From UBA7803 sp036381275 (GTDB lineage Bacteria > Pseudomonadota > Gammaproteobacteria > Pseudomonadales > Azotimanducaceae), in NCBI GenBank assembly GCA_036381275.1, contig DASVDC010000130.1:38723-102722 (forward strand): 64,000 nt of DNA, in the 5' to 3' direction. Below, piece after piece: positions 7,427 through 18,195 of this stretch. Made by a program: the position numbers and the translations under genes. Within the stretch, counting starts at the first letter, position 1; every line of letters begins with the position of its first letter. The notes beneath the pieces are model-generated. The model did not search any database. It was not told where the DNA came from and was given only the letters and a program-made list of their open reading frames with translations.

Positions 7427-8398
7427 ATGACCGAGCCCGCCCGTACCACCGAATCCGGCTGCCCGGCGCCCGTCCTCGACGACGTGGTGGCCGTCGCGAA
7501 GGCCGTTGCCGACGGGCAGCGGGCCGCCGTGCTGCGGGCGCTGAAGGAGGATTCTTTCGGCGTGCTGGAGCTGTGCCGGATCCTGGGCACCGCGCAGCCG
7601 GCGCTGAGTCATCACCTGAAGGTGCTGCACCAGGCCGGGCTGGTGGTCCGCCGGCGGGAAGGCAACACGATCTTCTACCGCCGTGCCCCCGCCGCGGGCG
7701 AGCTCCAGGCGGCGGTGCTCGCCGCGATCGATCGGGCGCCGCTGCCCGAGGCGCACGCGTGCGGCATCGAGGCCGTACACCGGGACCGCAGCCGGCGCAG
7801 CGAAGCGTTCTTCGTCGAGCACGCGGCGGACTTCGCCACCCAGCAGGCGCGCATCTGCGAGCATTCGGTGTACGCCGCCAGCGTATTGGAGCTGATCGAC
7901 CGGCTGGGCCTCGCCCGCGGCGCCGCGCTCGAGATCGGACCCGGCGACGGCGAGCTGCTGGCGGCGCTCGCCGCACGCTTCGATACCGTAACGGGCATCG
8001 ACAGCGCCCCCGGGATGCTGCAGCGCGCCGCCGCGCGCGTGTCGAGCCGGCCGAACGTGCGCCTCGAGCACCGCGACTTCAACGACCTGCCGGCCCGGCC
8101 GCGCTACCGGCTCGTGCTGGCCGCGATGGTCGTGCACCACCAGCCGTCGCCGCCGCGCTTCTTCCGCCACGCCGCCGAACGGCTCGAGCGGGACGGTGTG
8201 CTGATCGTCGTGGAGCTGTGCCGGCACCACCAGGAGTGGGCGCGCAGCGCCTGCGGCGATCTGTGGCTCGGCTTCGAACCGGCGGAGCTCGCGGAGTGGG
8301 CCGGCCGCGCCGGGCTCACCGGCGGCGAATCGCAATTCCTGGCCCAGAAGAACGGTTTCCGGATCCAGATCCACACCTACCACAAACGAACACGCTGA
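7427..8398 (+). CDS. ArsR-family regulator fused to a SAM-dependent methyltransferase domain (SahR-like)
   Basis: A 323-residue two-domain protein. Residues 15-95 form an ArsR winged helix-turn-helix (recognition region LGTAQPALSHHLKVLHQAG, wing RRREGNTIFYRR). There are no clear metal-binding Cys pairs, so metal sensing is unlikely. Residues about 130-320 form a class I methyltransferase fold with SAM motif I LEIGPGDGE (168-176) and acidic motif TGIDSAPGM. Such fusions are known as SahR-type regulators that respond to S-adenosylhomocysteine/SAM and control methionine-cycle genes. Here the gene sits 9 nt before ahcY in the same operon, with a palindromic operator upstream. The methyltransferase domain may sense ligand rather than catalyse; I cannot tell which from sequence. 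Confidence 0.88.
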   Translation: MTEPARTTESGCPAPVLDDVVAVAKAVADGQRAAVLRALKEDSFGVLELCRILGTAQPALSHHLKVLHQAGLVVRRREGNTIFYRRAPAAGELQAAVLAAIDRAPLPEAHACGIEAVHRDRSRRSEAFFVEHAADFATQQARICEHSVYAASVLELIDRLGLARGAALEIGPGDGELLAALAARFDTVTGIDSAPGMLQRAAARVSSRPNVRLEHRDFNDLPARPRYRLVLAAMVVHHQPSPPRFFRHAAERLERDGVLIVVELCRHHQEWARSACGDLWLGFEPAELAEWAGRAGLTGGESQFLAQKNGFRIQIHTYHKRTR

Positions 8399-8407
8399 GG
8401 AGCGCTC

Positions 8408-9769
<1,362 letters not shown>

Positions 9770-9774
9770 GCGTC

Positions 9775-9808
9775 TGTGGGAGCGGCGGCTACCCGCGCCG
9801 CTCCCACA
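9775..9808. terminator. Hairpin terminator derived from or similar to a REP element
   Basis: TGTGGGAGCGGCG (9775-9787), an 8-nt loop, then CGCCGCTCCCACA (9796-9808): a perfect 13-bp stem. It starts with the REP core GTGGGAGCGGC but diverges inside. It lies between convergent ahcY and the 9822 gene, so it can serve both strands. Confidence 0.7.
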
Positions 9809-9821
9809 TCCCCACGCACGG

Positions 9822-10343
9822 CTACTCCACCCGCCGCACCTTCACGTAGCCCGAGCGCCCCTCCACCTTGAGGTTCACCGAGCCGAGAATACCGGGGGTG
9901 ATCTCGACGCGATCGCCCTCTTCGAACCGGATCCGGCCCTTCGAGAGCTCCCGCCAGATCTGACCGTTGTCGAGCGTCAGGTAATGCAGGCCCCGCGGAT
10001 CCGAGCGAACCTCGACGATCTCCGCGACCAACCGCTCCTCCGCCCGCTCTTCGTCGTCCCGCGCGCCGCGCACCGGAAACGCCTCGTCGGCGCGGCGCTC
10101 GCGAGTCACAGGCGCCTCAGCCGGCCGGGCCGGCGCCGCCGGCGCAGGGGTGGCCGCGGCGCGGCGCGCCGACGCGGCGTCGTAACAGGCGAGCCGACGT
10201 TCGGGGTCATGCTGGGTCACGCACTCGGCGAGGCGATCGAAGCAGGCGAGCCGCGCGTCGTCGTCCGCCTCCGCGGTGCAGCCGGCGCCATAGGCCGGGC
10301 CTACCATGAGCAAGCCCATCGCAAATATCCAGGCCTTTCGCAT
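9822..10343 (-). CDS. Secreted protein of unknown function with N-terminal Cys-rich segment
   Basis: A 173-residue protein with a clear signal peptide (MRKAWIFAMGLLMVGPAYG, cleavage near residue 20). The mature N-terminus contains four Cys in a repeated pattern (GCTAEADDDARLACFDRL and ECVTQHDPERRLACYDAA); the motif ARLACFD/RRLACYD is common in periplasmic VasI-like proteins. An Ala/Pro/Arg-rich linker (about 60-100) follows. The C-terminal 65 residues are predicted beta: VAEIVEVRSDP, YLTLDNGQIWRE, GDRVEITPG, GYVKVRRVE, resembling a small barrel. I do not recognise a specific function. It is flanked by hairpins on both sides, so it is likely monocistronic. Confidence 0.75.
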   Translation of the reverse strand: MRKAWIFAMGLLMVGPAYGAGCTAEADDDARLACFDRLAECVTQHDPERRLACYDAASARRAAATPAPAAPARPAEAPVTRERRADEAFPVRGARDDEERAEERLVAEIVEVRSDPRGLHYLTLDNGQIWRELSKGRIRFEEGDRVEITPGILGSVNLKVEGRSGYVKVRRVE

Positions 10344-10417
10344 GCACTCGTTCCCAGGACGTTCCGGCGGATGCTAGCCCGACCACGCGGCCGCGTTCAA
10401 ACGCCCCGGGGCACGCG

Positions 10418-10442
10418 GCCGGAGGGGCAGAGCCCCTCCGGC
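10418..10442. terminator. Terminator-like hairpin after TonB-dependent receptor 1
   Basis: GCCGGAGGGGC-AGA-GCCCCTCCGGC, a perfect 11-bp stem with a 3-nt loop, 8 bp beyond the receptor stop at 10451. There is no clear T-run. Confidence 0.6.
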
Positions 10443-10450
10443 GCACGGCA

Positions 10451-13315
10451 CTAGCGGAAGCTCACGCTGGCGCGGGCATAGAACACGCGGCCGAGGAAGT
10501 CGTAGATCCCGGACGTGTTCGCGGAGGTGTCCGGCACGTACGGCGGCTCTTCGTCGGTCAGGTTCTCGACGCCGGCCTGGAAGGACCAGGCGCCCACGTC
10601 GTAGCTGCCCTGCAGGTCCAGATAGTGCTGGGCATCCGCGGTCGTGTGCACGGTGTCGAAGCCGATCGCGTCGAACACGTCCATCTCGTCGAGGTAGCGG
10701 TAGGTCAGCCCCACCGACCACTGGTCGCGCAGCAGCGTGATGCCGAGGTTCGAGCGGAACTCCGGATACGCCGCCCAGTCGGAGACCAGGCCGGCCACCA
10801 TCCCGGTCCGGTCGCTGACCACCCCGGAGGTCGTGGTTTCCTTGTACTCGTCGAGGTAGTTCAGCAGCCAGTCGATCTGGATCTGCCCCAGACCGGTGCT
10901 GAGCGTGTAGGTGGCGTCGAGGTCGATGCCGCTGGTTTCGATGGTCGCCAGATTCTCGTTCAGCAGGTCGAAACGCACCACGCTGTTGTCCGGGCCGCGG
11001 CCGATCCGCTCGCACTCCGGAGCCGACAGCGCACCGTCCGGGCTGGTGTAGCAGGCGGTGATCACGTCCACCGGGTCCGGCGTGCCCACAGCGTCCTCCA
11101 CCTCGACGTCGTACCAGTCCAGCGCGATCCGCAGCGGCGCGAAATCCGGCTGCCAGACCAGCCCGATCGAGAAGCTCTCCGACGTTTCCGCATCCAGATC
11201 CGGGTTGCCGCCGGCGGATATCTTGAGCTGCGCGGCGGGCTGCACGAAGTCGGCAGGCACGCCGGCGGCGTCGCAGTTCGCGCGCACGATCGGGTCGGTG
11301 ACCGGGGCCGTGCACGGGTCGGTGACCGTCTGGAACGTGTCGGCGGTTCCGCCGAACAGCTCCAGCACGTTCGGCGCGCGATAGCCGGTGGCGTAGGTGC
11401 CACGGAAACGGAGCTGCTCCACCGGAGACCAGCCGAGGGCGAATTTGTAGGTGAATTCGCTGCCGAACGTGTCGTAGTCGGAGTAGCGGCCCGCCAGGTC
11501 CAGGGTCAGCTCCTCGGCAGCCGGCGCGTCCGCCAGCAGCGGCAGCGAGAACTCCGCGTAGATCTCCTTCACGTCGTACTTGCCGCTGGTCGGCTCCGCG
11601 AAGTTTCCGCCGCTGTCGCCGGCCTGGACCACGCCGGAGGTGTCGACCGCACCCTTCTCTTCCCGGTATTCGACACCGACGGCGACGCCCACTGCCCCGG
11701 CCGGCAGATCGACGAGCTCACCGGTCAACGTCGCGGCCAGGTGCAGCATGTCGTACTGCGTGCGCTCCTGATCGTCGAACGTCAGATAGGCGATCTCCTC
11801 CGGCGACTTCGGGCTGCGGCCGAAGATGTCGAGGGTCGGGTTGCCGTCGGCGTCCTTCGGACAGGCCGCATCGAGGGCGCAGAGCGCCGGATCCAGCGCG
11901 GTCTGCAGGCGCGCGACGTTGAGCTGCCCGTGGGTCACTTCGTACAGATCGGAGCGCCCGACGGTGAACCAGGTATCCCACTCCCAGGGCCGGCCCGCCA
12001 GCTCGAGATCGCCGCGCAGACCGATCGTGCCGGAGATCGTGTCACTGTCGTAGTCGAACGTGCGCGGACCGAGGTCGAGGCCGCGCCAGGTCATCTGAAA
12101 GTTCGGGTTCGCGAGGCAGACCGCCTGCTCGTCCGGATCGGGGATCGCCGCACAGGTCTCTGCACGGGCCGCGAGCAGCACGGGCAGCGCATCCGCCGGG
12201 ATGTTCGGGTTGGTGAACGGTACCTGGATCAGATCGGTGAACCGCCCCGCCGCGCCCTGAACCGGCAGCGGCGTGAAGTTCATCCGACCCTCGCGGTGCG
12301 ACAGCGTCGTCATCACATAGCCGGTGGCGTTGTCGAACTCGTATTCGCCGATGCCGGAGAAGTTGACGTTGCGGTTCTCGTTGATCAGCGAGACGCCGGT
12401 GTCGATGTCGTTGTAGTTGAAGCGCTGGTTCATCCGCAGGATGCACTCCACGCTGCCGCTGCCGTCGCTGCCGGGGCCGTCGCCGAGGCAGAACGGATCG
12501 AGCACCTGGAAGCTCTCGCCCGTTTCCGGATTCGGCTCGAAGATGATGCCGGCCTCACCGGCGATGCCCTGCGGCGGAATGCCGCTGCCCACCAGGTTCA
12601 GCTCCTGGCCGTCCGCGACCTGCGTTCCGAGCAGCGGGATCTTCGCGAAATCGCGGTCCTGGTAGTCGACGTCGCCGTCGAACACGTAGGTGATGCCGGC
12701 GTTGAAGAAGCCCCGCTCCCCGCGCAGCCCGAACAAGAGCCCCGCATCGAAGTGGTCACCGCCCGGGTCCTCCGGGGTGCTGCCGCCGACGCTGAGCTCG
12801 AGGCCCTCGATGTCGGAGCGCGGAATCAGATTGATCACGCCGGCGACCGCGTCCGATCCGTAGACGGTGGACGCCCCGTCGGCGAGCACCTCGACCCGAT
12901 CGATCAGGTTGACCGGGAAGGACTGCAGATCGACCCCGAGCCCGAGGCTGTCGCGGATCGTCGAGACGGTGCGGCGGCCGTTGTACAGCACCAGGGTCCG
13001 CTCCGGCTCCAACTGATGGATGTCGGTGAAGTTCGCACCGCGGCCGCCGTTGGCGACGTTGCGATTAGTGCCCTGGGCGCCGATCGACGGCAACTGCAGG
13101 AGCTGGTCGTTCAGGCTGTAGTTCGGGTTCGTGCGGATCGCGTCGCCGCCCAGAACGGTCATCGGGCCGACGTAGGTTCCCGCGTCGCGCGCGATGCGCG
13201 ACCCGGTCACGACGACTTCTTCGATCGTCCGTTCTTCTGCGGCCGCCACGCCGCTCAACCCGGCCGGGAGCAGCGCCAGCAGCACGGCCGGCGCCCATCG
13301 TGTATCGGTTGACAT
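10451..13315 (-). CDS. TonB-dependent outer-membrane receptor 1 (EEVVVTGSR type)
   Basis: A 954-residue TonB-dependent receptor. I choose ATG 13315 (MSTDTRWAPAVLL), which gives a proper signal peptide ending near AAAEE; the upstream extension is not signal-like. TonB box TIEEVVVTGSRI follows cleavage directly. The plug domain shows RTLVLYNGRR, LIDRVEVLADGAS and TVYGSDAVAGVINLI. The barrel has several long loops with Cys pairs (DPFCLGDG and VECILRM; ALCALDAACPKD; DPCTAPVTDP), typical of external loops stabilised by disulphides. The C-terminus ARASVSFR gives an aromatic-ended last strand. It is paired with receptor 2 on the same strand 235 bp upstream. The substrate is unknown. No iron- or B12-specific signature is recognised. 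Confidence 0.93.
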   Translation of the reverse strand: MSTDTRWAPAVLLALLPAGLSGVAAAEERTIEEVVVTGSRIARDAGTYVGPMTVLGGDAIRTNPNYSLNDQLLQLPSIGAQGTNRNVANGGRGANFTDIHQLEPERTLVLYNGRRTVSTIRDSLGLGVDLQSFPVNLIDRVEVLADGASTVYGSDAVAGVINLIPRSDIEGLELSVGGSTPEDPGGDHFDAGLLFGLRGERGFFNAGITYVFDGDVDYQDRDFAKIPLLGTQVADGQELNLVGSGIPPQGIAGEAGIIFEPNPETGESFQVLDPFCLGDGPGSDGSGSVECILRMNQRFNYNDIDTGVSLINENRNVNFSGIGEYEFDNATGYVMTTLSHREGRMNFTPLPVQGAAGRFTDLIQVPFTNPNIPADALPVLLAARAETCAAIPDPDEQAVCLANPNFQMTWRGLDLGPRTFDYDSDTISGTIGLRGDLELAGRPWEWDTWFTVGRSDLYEVTHGQLNVARLQTALDPALCALDAACPKDADGNPTLDIFGRSPKSPEEIAYLTFDDQERTQYDMLHLAATLTGELVDLPAGAVGVAVGVEYREEKGAVDTSGVVQAGDSGGNFAEPTSGKYDVKEIYAEFSLPLLADAPAAEELTLDLAGRYSDYDTFGSEFTYKFALGWSPVEQLRFRGTYATGYRAPNVLELFGGTADTFQTVTDPCTAPVTDPIVRANCDAAGVPADFVQPAAQLKISAGGNPDLDAETSESFSIGLVWQPDFAPLRIALDWYDVEVEDAVGTPDPVDVITACYTSPDGALSAPECERIGRGPDNSVVRFDLLNENLATIETSGIDLDATYTLSTGLGQIQIDWLLNYLDEYKETTTSGVVSDRTGMVAGLVSDWAAYPEFRSNLGITLLRDQWSVGLTYRYLDEMDVFDAIGFDTVHTTADAQHYLDLQGSYDVGAWSFQAGVENLTDEEPPYVPDTSANTSGIYDFLGRVFYARASVSFR

Positions 13316-13344
13316 GGCTCTCTCCCCTGTTTGTCGAACGACGG

Positions 13345-13375
13345 CAGGGGCAACCCGTGAGCACGGGTGCCCCTG
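13345..13375. other. Stem-loop in the leader of receptor 1
   Basis: CAGGGGC-A-ACCCGTG-AG-CACGGGT-GCCCCTG forms a nearly continuous 14-bp stem. It lies 30 bp upstream of the receptor 1 ATG, so it would be in the 5' untranslated region, or it could end read-through from receptor 2. Confidence 0.5.
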
Positions 13376-13510
13376 ACCGGACGGTTCTCCCTGGGTCCCG
13401 GCGTTACCGCTGCCGACCCACGACCCGTAGATGCAGCAGCCGCGCGGACGGTCGCAGCGCCGCGGAATGGCGCCGGACAATCCGACGCGGAAACGGGGGA
13501 GAGAGAGGAT

Positions 13511-13541
13511 GATCCCCGGCGCCCGAACGGCACCGGGGATC
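13511..13541. terminator. Terminator-like hairpin after receptor 2
   Basis: GATCCCCGG (13511-13519) and CCGGGGATC (13533-13541) form a 9-bp stem 9 bp past the receptor 2 stop codon. There is no clear T-tract. Confidence 0.55.
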
Positions 13542-13550
13542 GGCAAGGTC

Positions 13551-16500
13551 TCAGAGCGTCTTCGTGAGGCTCAGGAAGTACGTCCGCCCGAACTGATCGT
13601 AGCCCGAGGACGTAACGCGGTTCAGACGGTTCGATCCGGCACTGGCCGAGACCAGCGGCGGCTTCGTGTCGGCCACGTTGTTCACTCCGCCGGTGATGAA
13701 GAACGTCTCGTCGAAATAGTAGGTCGCCGAGACGTCGTGGTACCAGCGCGACGCCGCCGAACAATCCGGCTTCACGTTGGGACTGCCGACGAAGCCCTGA
13801 TCCAGCTCGAAGATGTCACAGTCGGCGTTGAGCGACGCATCGAGCCCGGCATGGGTGCTCGAGAGGTAGCGGGCTTCCCAGAGGAATGCCCAGTCGCCCC
13901 AACCGAGGTTCACCACGCTCGAGTAGCGATGCTCCGGAATGCCGAAGTCGCCCACCTGATCGTCGACCAGATCGCCTTCGAAGATCTGCAGGTCGCGCTC
14001 GATCTGCAGCGTATAGGCCTGCGACCACACCACGTTCAGCGGCCGCCCCAGCACCCCCTCGAAGGTGGTTCCGATCTGCAGATTCACGTCGAGACCGCTG
14101 GAAGTTTCCTCACCGACGTTGATGAACGACGCGTCCACCAGCTCCGGGAAGTTGAACCGCGGCAGATTCGGGTTCGTGCGCTCGATGCGGCTGCAGAACG
14201 GGCTCGACAGATTCGGCGCCTCGTTGTAGCAGCGCTCGAGGATCGTGGTGCCGTTGATGGACCGCACCGTGTCCTCGATCTCGATGTCGAAATAGGAGAT
14301 CGCGACGTCGATGTTCCAGTCGTCACTGATCGGCGGCGAAAACTGCAGCGTCGCGGTGAACGAATCCGACGTCTCCGCGACCAGATCCTCGGAGTTGCCG
14401 CCCACCGCGACCGCAATCGTCGTGGTGCCGCTCAAGCCGAGCTGCGTCGGGTCGGCCCCATCGGCGATGCAGTTGTCGATGACCACCTGCGGGCGGCTGT
14501 CCTGGGCGGGATCGTACACGCCGCCGACGTTCGCATTGTCCGGCACCCGGCACGGGTCGGACGAACCGCCGACCGACGTGAACTGATCCGCCAGGAACTG
14601 CTCGCGCAGGTTCGGCGCCCGGAACGACGTGCCGTAGGACGCGCTCACCGTGACCCAGTCCACCGGCTGGTAGCTGAGCCGCGTTCGGTAGGTGGTCTCA
14701 CTGCCGAAGTTCTCCTCGTCGGTGTAACGCACCGCCCCTTCGATCTCGAGCAGTTCGACCCCGCGCCGGTTCGCGAGCAGCGGTGCCGTGAACTCCAGAT
14801 ACCAGTCGACGATGTCCCGGTCGCCGGAGGTCGGACCTTCGGTGAGCGGGTTCTCCGCGGCCACGCCGCCGGTGGCGCCCAGCACCTCGGCCGTGGAGTC
14901 GATCTCGTCGAGCCGGTACTCCCCGCCGAGGGCGACCTGCACCATCCCGGCGTTCGGGATCTCGAACAGCTCGCCGGTCACGTAGGCCGAGAACATCGTC
15001 TGCTCCACCACCGTGTGGTTGGTGCGGGTGGCGAGCAGGAACTCGCGCTCGGCATCGCTCGAGAACGCACCCTCGCCGTTGGGGCCGCCGGTGAACATCG
15101 ACGGCGCGAACAGGTTCACCGGTACGCAATCGCGCGGCGACAGGAAGCCGATGTCGTTCGGAACCTCTCCGGTGCCGCAGATCACGTCGCCGTCGGCGTT
15201 GAGCCGCATCGTCGCGAGCGACAGGGTCAGCGCGTTCTCGTTCAGCACCGTCTGGCTCTGGTCGCCCACGCCGCGGTCGTAGGACGCGAACGCATCGAAG
15301 CTCCAGTTGCGCTCGGCGAACCAGCCGCTCGGGAAGTCGCCGCGGAAACCGATCACGCCGCGGAAGTGACCGAGCTCGACGTCCCGCTCCTGGGGAACGT
15401 CCTCGAGCGTGGTGATCACCGATGCGTTCACCGGGAACGGGTTCAGCGGATTGTCCACCAGCACCGGGTTGCCGTCGCCGTCCACGATCAGGTTGCCGTT
15501 CGCATCCTCCTGCGGAATCAGCCCGGGCATGGTCGGAAAGATCTGCTCGATCGCCGGAATGTTGTGCAGGCGGCGATTGAAATAGTACGTCTCGAAGTAG
15601 ATCTCTTCGTCGCCGCCGAACAGCTCCGGCCGGAAGCCGCCCATCGCGACGATGCTGTAGCGCCGCTGAGGCATCACCAGATCCGCCGCGAGCCGCTCGT
15701 TCTGATCACTGTAGAACGGGATGTAGGTGAACTTGGTGCGCTGATTGGCGCCCTCCGCGGCACCCGGCGGCGCCGGATCGGGCAGCGCGGCCGCGGTGCT
15801 CCAGTCCGGCACGTTCATGTCGGTGGAGCCCGGCGTGTAGAAGCTGAAGATGTCGAGCTGATTCGGGCTCGCCGGATCGACGGTCGCGACCACGTTGTCG
15901 AAGAAGCCGTTACGGCACAGGTTGAACTTGCGGCCGTCCTCGGCCTCGCCCAGTGTGCGCAGGCAGTCGGCACGCTCGTACCCCGATACCCGCTCCTGGT
16001 CGTACCAGTCGCCGCTCAACACGAAGTGCGCCCGGTCGCTGGTCGCGCCGGTCAGGAACGACACCTGATCGACGTCGCCGCCGGTGTCGTCGGGCCGATC
16101 CGCGTTCAGCGTGATCTCGAAGCCTTCGAAGTCGTCCTTCAGCAGGATGTTCACTACACCGGCCACCGCATCCGCACCGTACACGGCCGAGGCGCCTTCG
16201 GTGATGATCTCGATGCTGTTCACCAGGTTCATCGGAATGAGGTTGATGTCCGGCTGCGCCGGCGCGCCGCGCACACCGGACGAGCCGAGCCGCTTGCCGT
16301 TCAGCAGCACCAGCGTGCGCTCGGGACCGAGCGCACGCAGGCCGATGTTGGCCGAGCCCACGCCGCCGATCGGTGGCGGCTCACTGGCGTTGTTGGCGCC
16401 GGCGTTGCCGTTGAAAGTGCCGTCGATCTGCTGACCGTTCGACACGGTCGTCCGCTGCAGCAGCTCGGTGATCGAGCTCACGCCGGCCCGCTGTGCCTGG

Positions 16501-16682
16501 TCGACGTCGAGCACCTGGAGTGGCGTGGGACTCGAGTAGCTGTCGCGCCGGAGCCGGGACCCCGTGACGACGATTTCCTCCACCGGTTCCTCCGCTGCGA
16601 CTGCCGCGGGTGGCGCGGTGAGACTCTGGCCTGTGAACGCACAGGCGACAGCGAGACACGCTGTCCAACTTCTTCGGAGCAT
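13551..16682 (-). CDS. TonB-dependent outer-membrane receptor 2 (EEIVVTGSR type)
   Basis: A 1043-residue receptor starting at ATG 16682, with a strong GGGGGAG site 6 nt upstream. The signal peptide ends near AAVAAEEP. TonB box VEEIVVTGSRLR. The plug shows SPTPLQVLDVDQAQ, ERTLVLLNGKRLG, LVNSIEIITEGASAVYG and ADAVAGVVNILL. It is slightly longer than receptor 1, with extra loop insertions around 240-330 that are Asp/Pro-rich. Loop Cys pairs are again present (GERADCLRTL-type, DPCRVPDN, DNCIADGADP). The C-terminal strand is FLSLTKTL. Receptor 1 follows it. A TPR-AspH hydroxylase gene lies 147 bp upstream in the same direction, behind a hairpin. The substrate is unknown. Confidence 0.93.
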   Translation of the reverse strand: MLRRSWTACLAVACAFTGQSLTAPPAAVAAEEPVEEIVVTGSRLRRDSYSSPTPLQVLDVDQAQRAGVSSITELLQRTTVSNGQQIDGTFNGNAGANNASEPPPIGGVGSANIGLRALGPERTLVLLNGKRLGSSGVRGAPAQPDINLIPMNLVNSIEIITEGASAVYGADAVAGVVNILLKDDFEGFEITLNADRPDDTGGDVDQVSFLTGATSDRAHFVLSGDWYDQERVSGYERADCLRTLGEAEDGRKFNLCRNGFFDNVVATVDPASPNQLDIFSFYTPGSTDMNVPDWSTAAALPDPAPPGAAEGANQRTKFTYIPFYSDQNERLAADLVMPQRRYSIVAMGGFRPELFGGDEEIYFETYYFNRRLHNIPAIEQIFPTMPGLIPQEDANGNLIVDGDGNPVLVDNPLNPFPVNASVITTLEDVPQERDVELGHFRGVIGFRGDFPSGWFAERNWSFDAFASYDRGVGDQSQTVLNENALTLSLATMRLNADGDVICGTGEVPNDIGFLSPRDCVPVNLFAPSMFTGGPNGEGAFSSDAEREFLLATRTNHTVVEQTMFSAYVTGELFEIPNAGMVQVALGGEYRLDEIDSTAEVLGATGGVAAENPLTEGPTSGDRDIVDWYLEFTAPLLANRRGVELLEIEGAVRYTDEENFGSETTYRTRLSYQPVDWVTVSASYGTSFRAPNLREQFLADQFTSVGGSSDPCRVPDNANVGGVYDPAQDSRPQVVIDNCIADGADPTQLGLSGTTTIAVAVGGNSEDLVAETSDSFTATLQFSPPISDDWNIDVAISYFDIEIEDTVRSINGTTILERCYNEAPNLSSPFCSRIERTNPNLPRFNFPELVDASFINVGEETSSGLDVNLQIGTTFEGVLGRPLNVVWSQAYTLQIERDLQIFEGDLVDDQVGDFGIPEHRYSSVVNLGWGDWAFLWEARYLSSTHAGLDASLNADCDIFELDQGFVGSPNVKPDCSAASRWYHDVSATYYFDETFFITGGVNNVADTKPPLVSASAGSNRLNRVTSSGYDQFGRTYFLSLTKTL

Positions 16683-16753
16683 GATTTCTCCCCCTGCTCT
16701 GTGTGGGCCGCTCCGGCCGACTTAGGGTGGCGACCGGTGGGCCCGTGACAGTA

Positions 16754-16778
16754 GGGTCGGCCCTGTTGGGGCCGGCCT
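16754..16778. terminator. Terminator-like hairpin between the AspH-like gene and receptor 2
   Basis: AGGGTCGGCCC-TGTT-GGGGCCGGCCT forms an imperfect GC stem between the AspH-like gene stop (16829) and receptor 2 start (16682). It may separate the two transcripts. Confidence 0.45.
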
Positions 16779-16828
16779 ATCCTTGGCGCCGAACGACTCT
16801 CCCGGTTCGGCGAAACAAATTGAAACAC

Positions 16829-18016
16829 TTATTGCAGAGGGGCGTCCAGGGCGAAATACTCGTTCTTCGCCTGCAGCATGACCGTCAGCAGCTCGCGCTC
16901 GGCTTCGCTGAGGAACGGATTCCAGACATCGAAGATCAGGATCACCCGCCGCTCATCGCTGTCGTTACGGGCCTCGTGCTCGATGGTGTCATCGAATACC
17001 CAGGCTTCCCCGAGACGCCATTCCCGGGTCACGTTCCCGACCCGGAACCGGCACCCGGACGGCAGAATCAGCGGCAGGTGCACGATCAGACGCGTGTTGA
17101 TCGAGCCGGTGTGCGGCGGGATCACCGTGCGCGGCGCGAGCACGGAGTACATCGCCGTGGGCGCGAAGCCCTCCTGGCGGGCCAGCGGCAGCTCGTCGAG
17201 CAGCGCCGCCGTCTTCGGACAGCGGGCGCACGCCGACTCCTGCCGGATGCCGTCGCGCCAGAGAAAATACGAGCTCCAGCGCCGGGAATGATTCAGCTCC
17301 CCCCATTGATTCACCGGCGTGCCGGGCGGGTAGGCGACGTAGGGCACCAGATCGTCTTCCGCCGCGTCGAGCACACCGAGAAGCTCCTCACGGATGGTGG
17401 CCGTCTGCGCTTCGAGCCTGGTGAGCCACGGAAACAATGCGCGGTCGTAGAACGGAATCGCGGGAAGGCGGGGATAGTGCAGCATGACAGGCTGCTGCAC
17501 GTAGGCTCGCGTCGTGCCGGCCATGATGTCGACCGCCTCGTCGAAGCGTTCCAGATTCTCCGCGACGTACTGCCGACGCAGCGGCCGGAGGCGCTCCTCG
17601 AGGTGCTCACGCAGAGCGCGGCTGTGCTCCGCCACCGCTGCGCGGGCACGCGCCACCGGTCCCGCCAGGCTCTGGGGCAATTGATCGTCCTTGGGGGCGA
17701 TGGTCAGCGCGTCCTTGTACACGGCGGCAGCCCGACGAGCCAACCCCCGCTGCTCGAGCAGCGCCCCCTTCGACAGCAGCGCGAGAAAGTGGTACGGATC
17801 CAACGCGAGGACGGCGTCGAGATCCCGCAGCGCGGCCGTCAGATCACCCATCGCGCGATGCACCATCGCCCGGTTGAGGGGTATCAGAGGATTCGACGGT
17901 GCCACGCTGGCGGCGCGCTCCAGCATCGAAAGCGCGGCGGCTGCATTACCCTTTCGTAACGCGTCCTGGGCGTCCCGGACCCAACCTTCGACGGACTGGC
18001 CTGGGTCGGTCACCAT
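16829..18016 (-). CDS. TPR protein with C-terminal aspartyl/asparaginyl beta-hydroxylase domain
   Basis: A 395-residue protein without a signal peptide. Residues 10-115 hold TPR repeats (AQDALRKGNAAAALSMLERA, LNRAMVHRAMGDLTAALRDL). Residues 180-375 form an AspH-type 2-oxoglutarate/Fe(II) oxygenase. The first iron ligand H302 is in the HxG form (IPPHTGSINTRL) that AspH uses instead of HxD. The second is H347 (DDTIEHEARN), and the 2-OG-binding Arg is R357 (ERRVILIFDVWNP). AspH-domain enzymes hydroxylate Asp/Asn side chains in proteins or peptides. A Cys pair CARC (263-266) is also present. It is divergent from sapC and upstream of receptor 2. I infer that it modifies a protein or peptide linked to the receptors. 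Confidence 0.88.
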   Translation of the reverse strand: MVTDPGQSVEGWVRDAQDALRKGNAAAALSMLERAASVAPSNPLIPLNRAMVHRAMGDLTAALRDLDAVLALDPYHFLALLSKGALLEQRGLARRAAAVYKDALTIAPKDDQLPQSLAGPVARARAAVAEHSRALREHLEERLRPLRRQYVAENLERFDEAVDIMAGTTRAYVQQPVMLHYPRLPAIPFYDRALFPWLTRLEAQTATIREELLGVLDAAEDDLVPYVAYPPGTPVNQWGELNHSRRWSSYFLWRDGIRQESACARCPKTAALLDELPLARQEGFAPTAMYSVLAPRTVIPPHTGSINTRLIVHLPLILPSGCRFRVGNVTREWRLGEAWVFDDTIEHEARNDSDERRVILIFDVWNPFLSEAERELLTVMLQAKNEYFALDAPLQ

Positions 18017-18195
18017 TCATCCCCTGCCTCACGAACCGCGGCGACAGGCTAATGAATCCCGCGGTGGGCTGCAAACGCTCCCGCCGCGGCGAACGGCGCG
18101 CGGCGAGCCGGAGGCGGATCGCCGGGCAGAACTGGAAGCGCGCGGCCATCTACCGCACAATCGCGCAATCGGCACGACCATCGACCCGCCCCGTA

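Noticed and set aside
7287..7976. An N-terminal extension of the aminotransferase up to 7976
   Set aside because: It would run across the palindromic operator and overlap the sahR-like gene antisense; residues are Arg/Pro/Ala-rich and not aminotransferase-like. ATG 7286 fits the family N-terminus.
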